The notes under the pieces: generated by a model | Seen by the model: only the letters and a program-made list of their open reading frames with translations | Told to the model about the DNA's origin: nothing | Databases searched by the model: none | Assembly (NCBI GenBank): GCA_041687475.1 | Contig: JAWLBW010000040.1 | Coordinates: forward strand, 1-21,363 | Length of the DNA stretch: 21,363 bases | From: JAWLBW01 sp041687475 | Lineage (GTDB): Bacteria > J088 > JAWLBW01 | Direction: 5' to 3' | Made by a program: the position numbers and the translations under genes | In this document: piece by piece, positions 21,233 through 21,363 of the stretch | Layout of the letters: the number at the start of each line of letters is the position of its first letter | How positions within the stretch are numbered: the first letter of the stretch is position 1

Positions 21233-21363
21233 TGCTTTACAAGGTCACGCGCCACTCGGTCTGGTCGCGCAGGATTACTTGAAGCCCTCAAGGCCTGTCA
21301 AGAAACTTGAATGCCTGAAAATTGCACACAAACCAGTCAACAAACCCGTGTCTCAGGCGCCCC
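21233..21363. other. Window-edge upstream region, no gene seen
   Basis: Apart from the half-site cluster, this AT-richer stretch contains no recognisable gene in either direction. Confidence 0.4.
21278..21310. promoter_or_regulatory. Cluster of CTTGA/TCAAG half-sites upstream of the XRE-kinase gene
   Basis: CTTGA (21278-21282), TCAAG (21288-21292), TCAAG (21298-21302) and CTTGA (21306-21310) form inverted pairs; the first three begin exactly ten bases apart. A perfect leftward -35, TTGACA, lies at 21301-21296 within the cluster, though no good -10 is seen at 16-18 bases. Such phased inverted half-sites are a plausible autoregulatory operator for the XRE protein. Confidence 0.4.

Overview
This is a GC-rich, densely coded bacterial chromosome segment of about 21.4 kb. 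Likely signs of a Gram-negative cell are a lipoprotein, an exported metallo-hydrolase, a PHA-system protein, QueG, ApaG and a double-TM2 protein. The last two families are most familiar from Proteobacteria in the broad sense, but no ribosomal or phylogenetic marker is present, so the phylum stays open. A run of ten N at 9272-9281 shows this is a scaffolded draft assembly, possibly metagenomic. I see no rRNA, tRNA, CRISPR array, phage gene or insertion sequence.

Layout. 1-463: array of 103-104 bp tandem repeats, each with a strong hairpin, downstream of a leftward long-chain acyl-CoA synthetase gene (464-2257). From the divergent promoter region, a rightward overlapping trio runs 2466-5432: a membrane-anchored lipase-like protein without its catalytic Ser, then two different ArsA/Get3-type ATPases. 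A separate promoter then drives a tightly packed trio: an IPT/TIG lipoprotein, a YjbQ-like protein and ApaG (5512-7824). queG (7918-8907) faces left. cysK (10250 leftward) runs into the assembly gap, and a textbook terminator lies on the far side. Next come an alpha/beta hydrolase (10420-11118), a DJ-1/PfpI-like protein without its nucleophilic Cys (11309-11854), a periplasmic metallo-beta-lactamase-fold hydrolase (leftward, 12004-12948), a PHA-system protein (13098-13436), a Tex30-like hydrolase (leftward, 13454-14134), a 1107-residue GAF plus five-PAS histidine kinase (leftward, 14204-17527), a GST (leftward, 17712-18362), a frameshifted double-TM2 gene (leftward, 18401-18807), an NmrA-like oxidoreductase (18991-19896), the 3' remnant of a TrkA-C gene (19920-20177) and a chimeric protein joining an XRE helix-turn-helix to a histidine-kinase ATPase (leftward, 20201-21232).

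Themes. Fatty-acyl activation, a lipase-fold protein, PHA metabolism and several hydrolases point to lipid and storage metabolism in the left and middle parts, though only proximity links them. The lipase/ArsA/ArsA trio is the clearest candidate multi-gene system: its two ATPases differ at the ArsA signature lysine, which would suit an asymmetric heterodimer. The right end looks rearranged, with a gene remnant next to an in-frame fusion that lacks the normal phospho-acceptor H-box. Several genes appear to have a -10 box 6-7 bases before the start codon, suggesting leaderless mRNAs alongside normal Shine-Dalgarno starts elsewhere.
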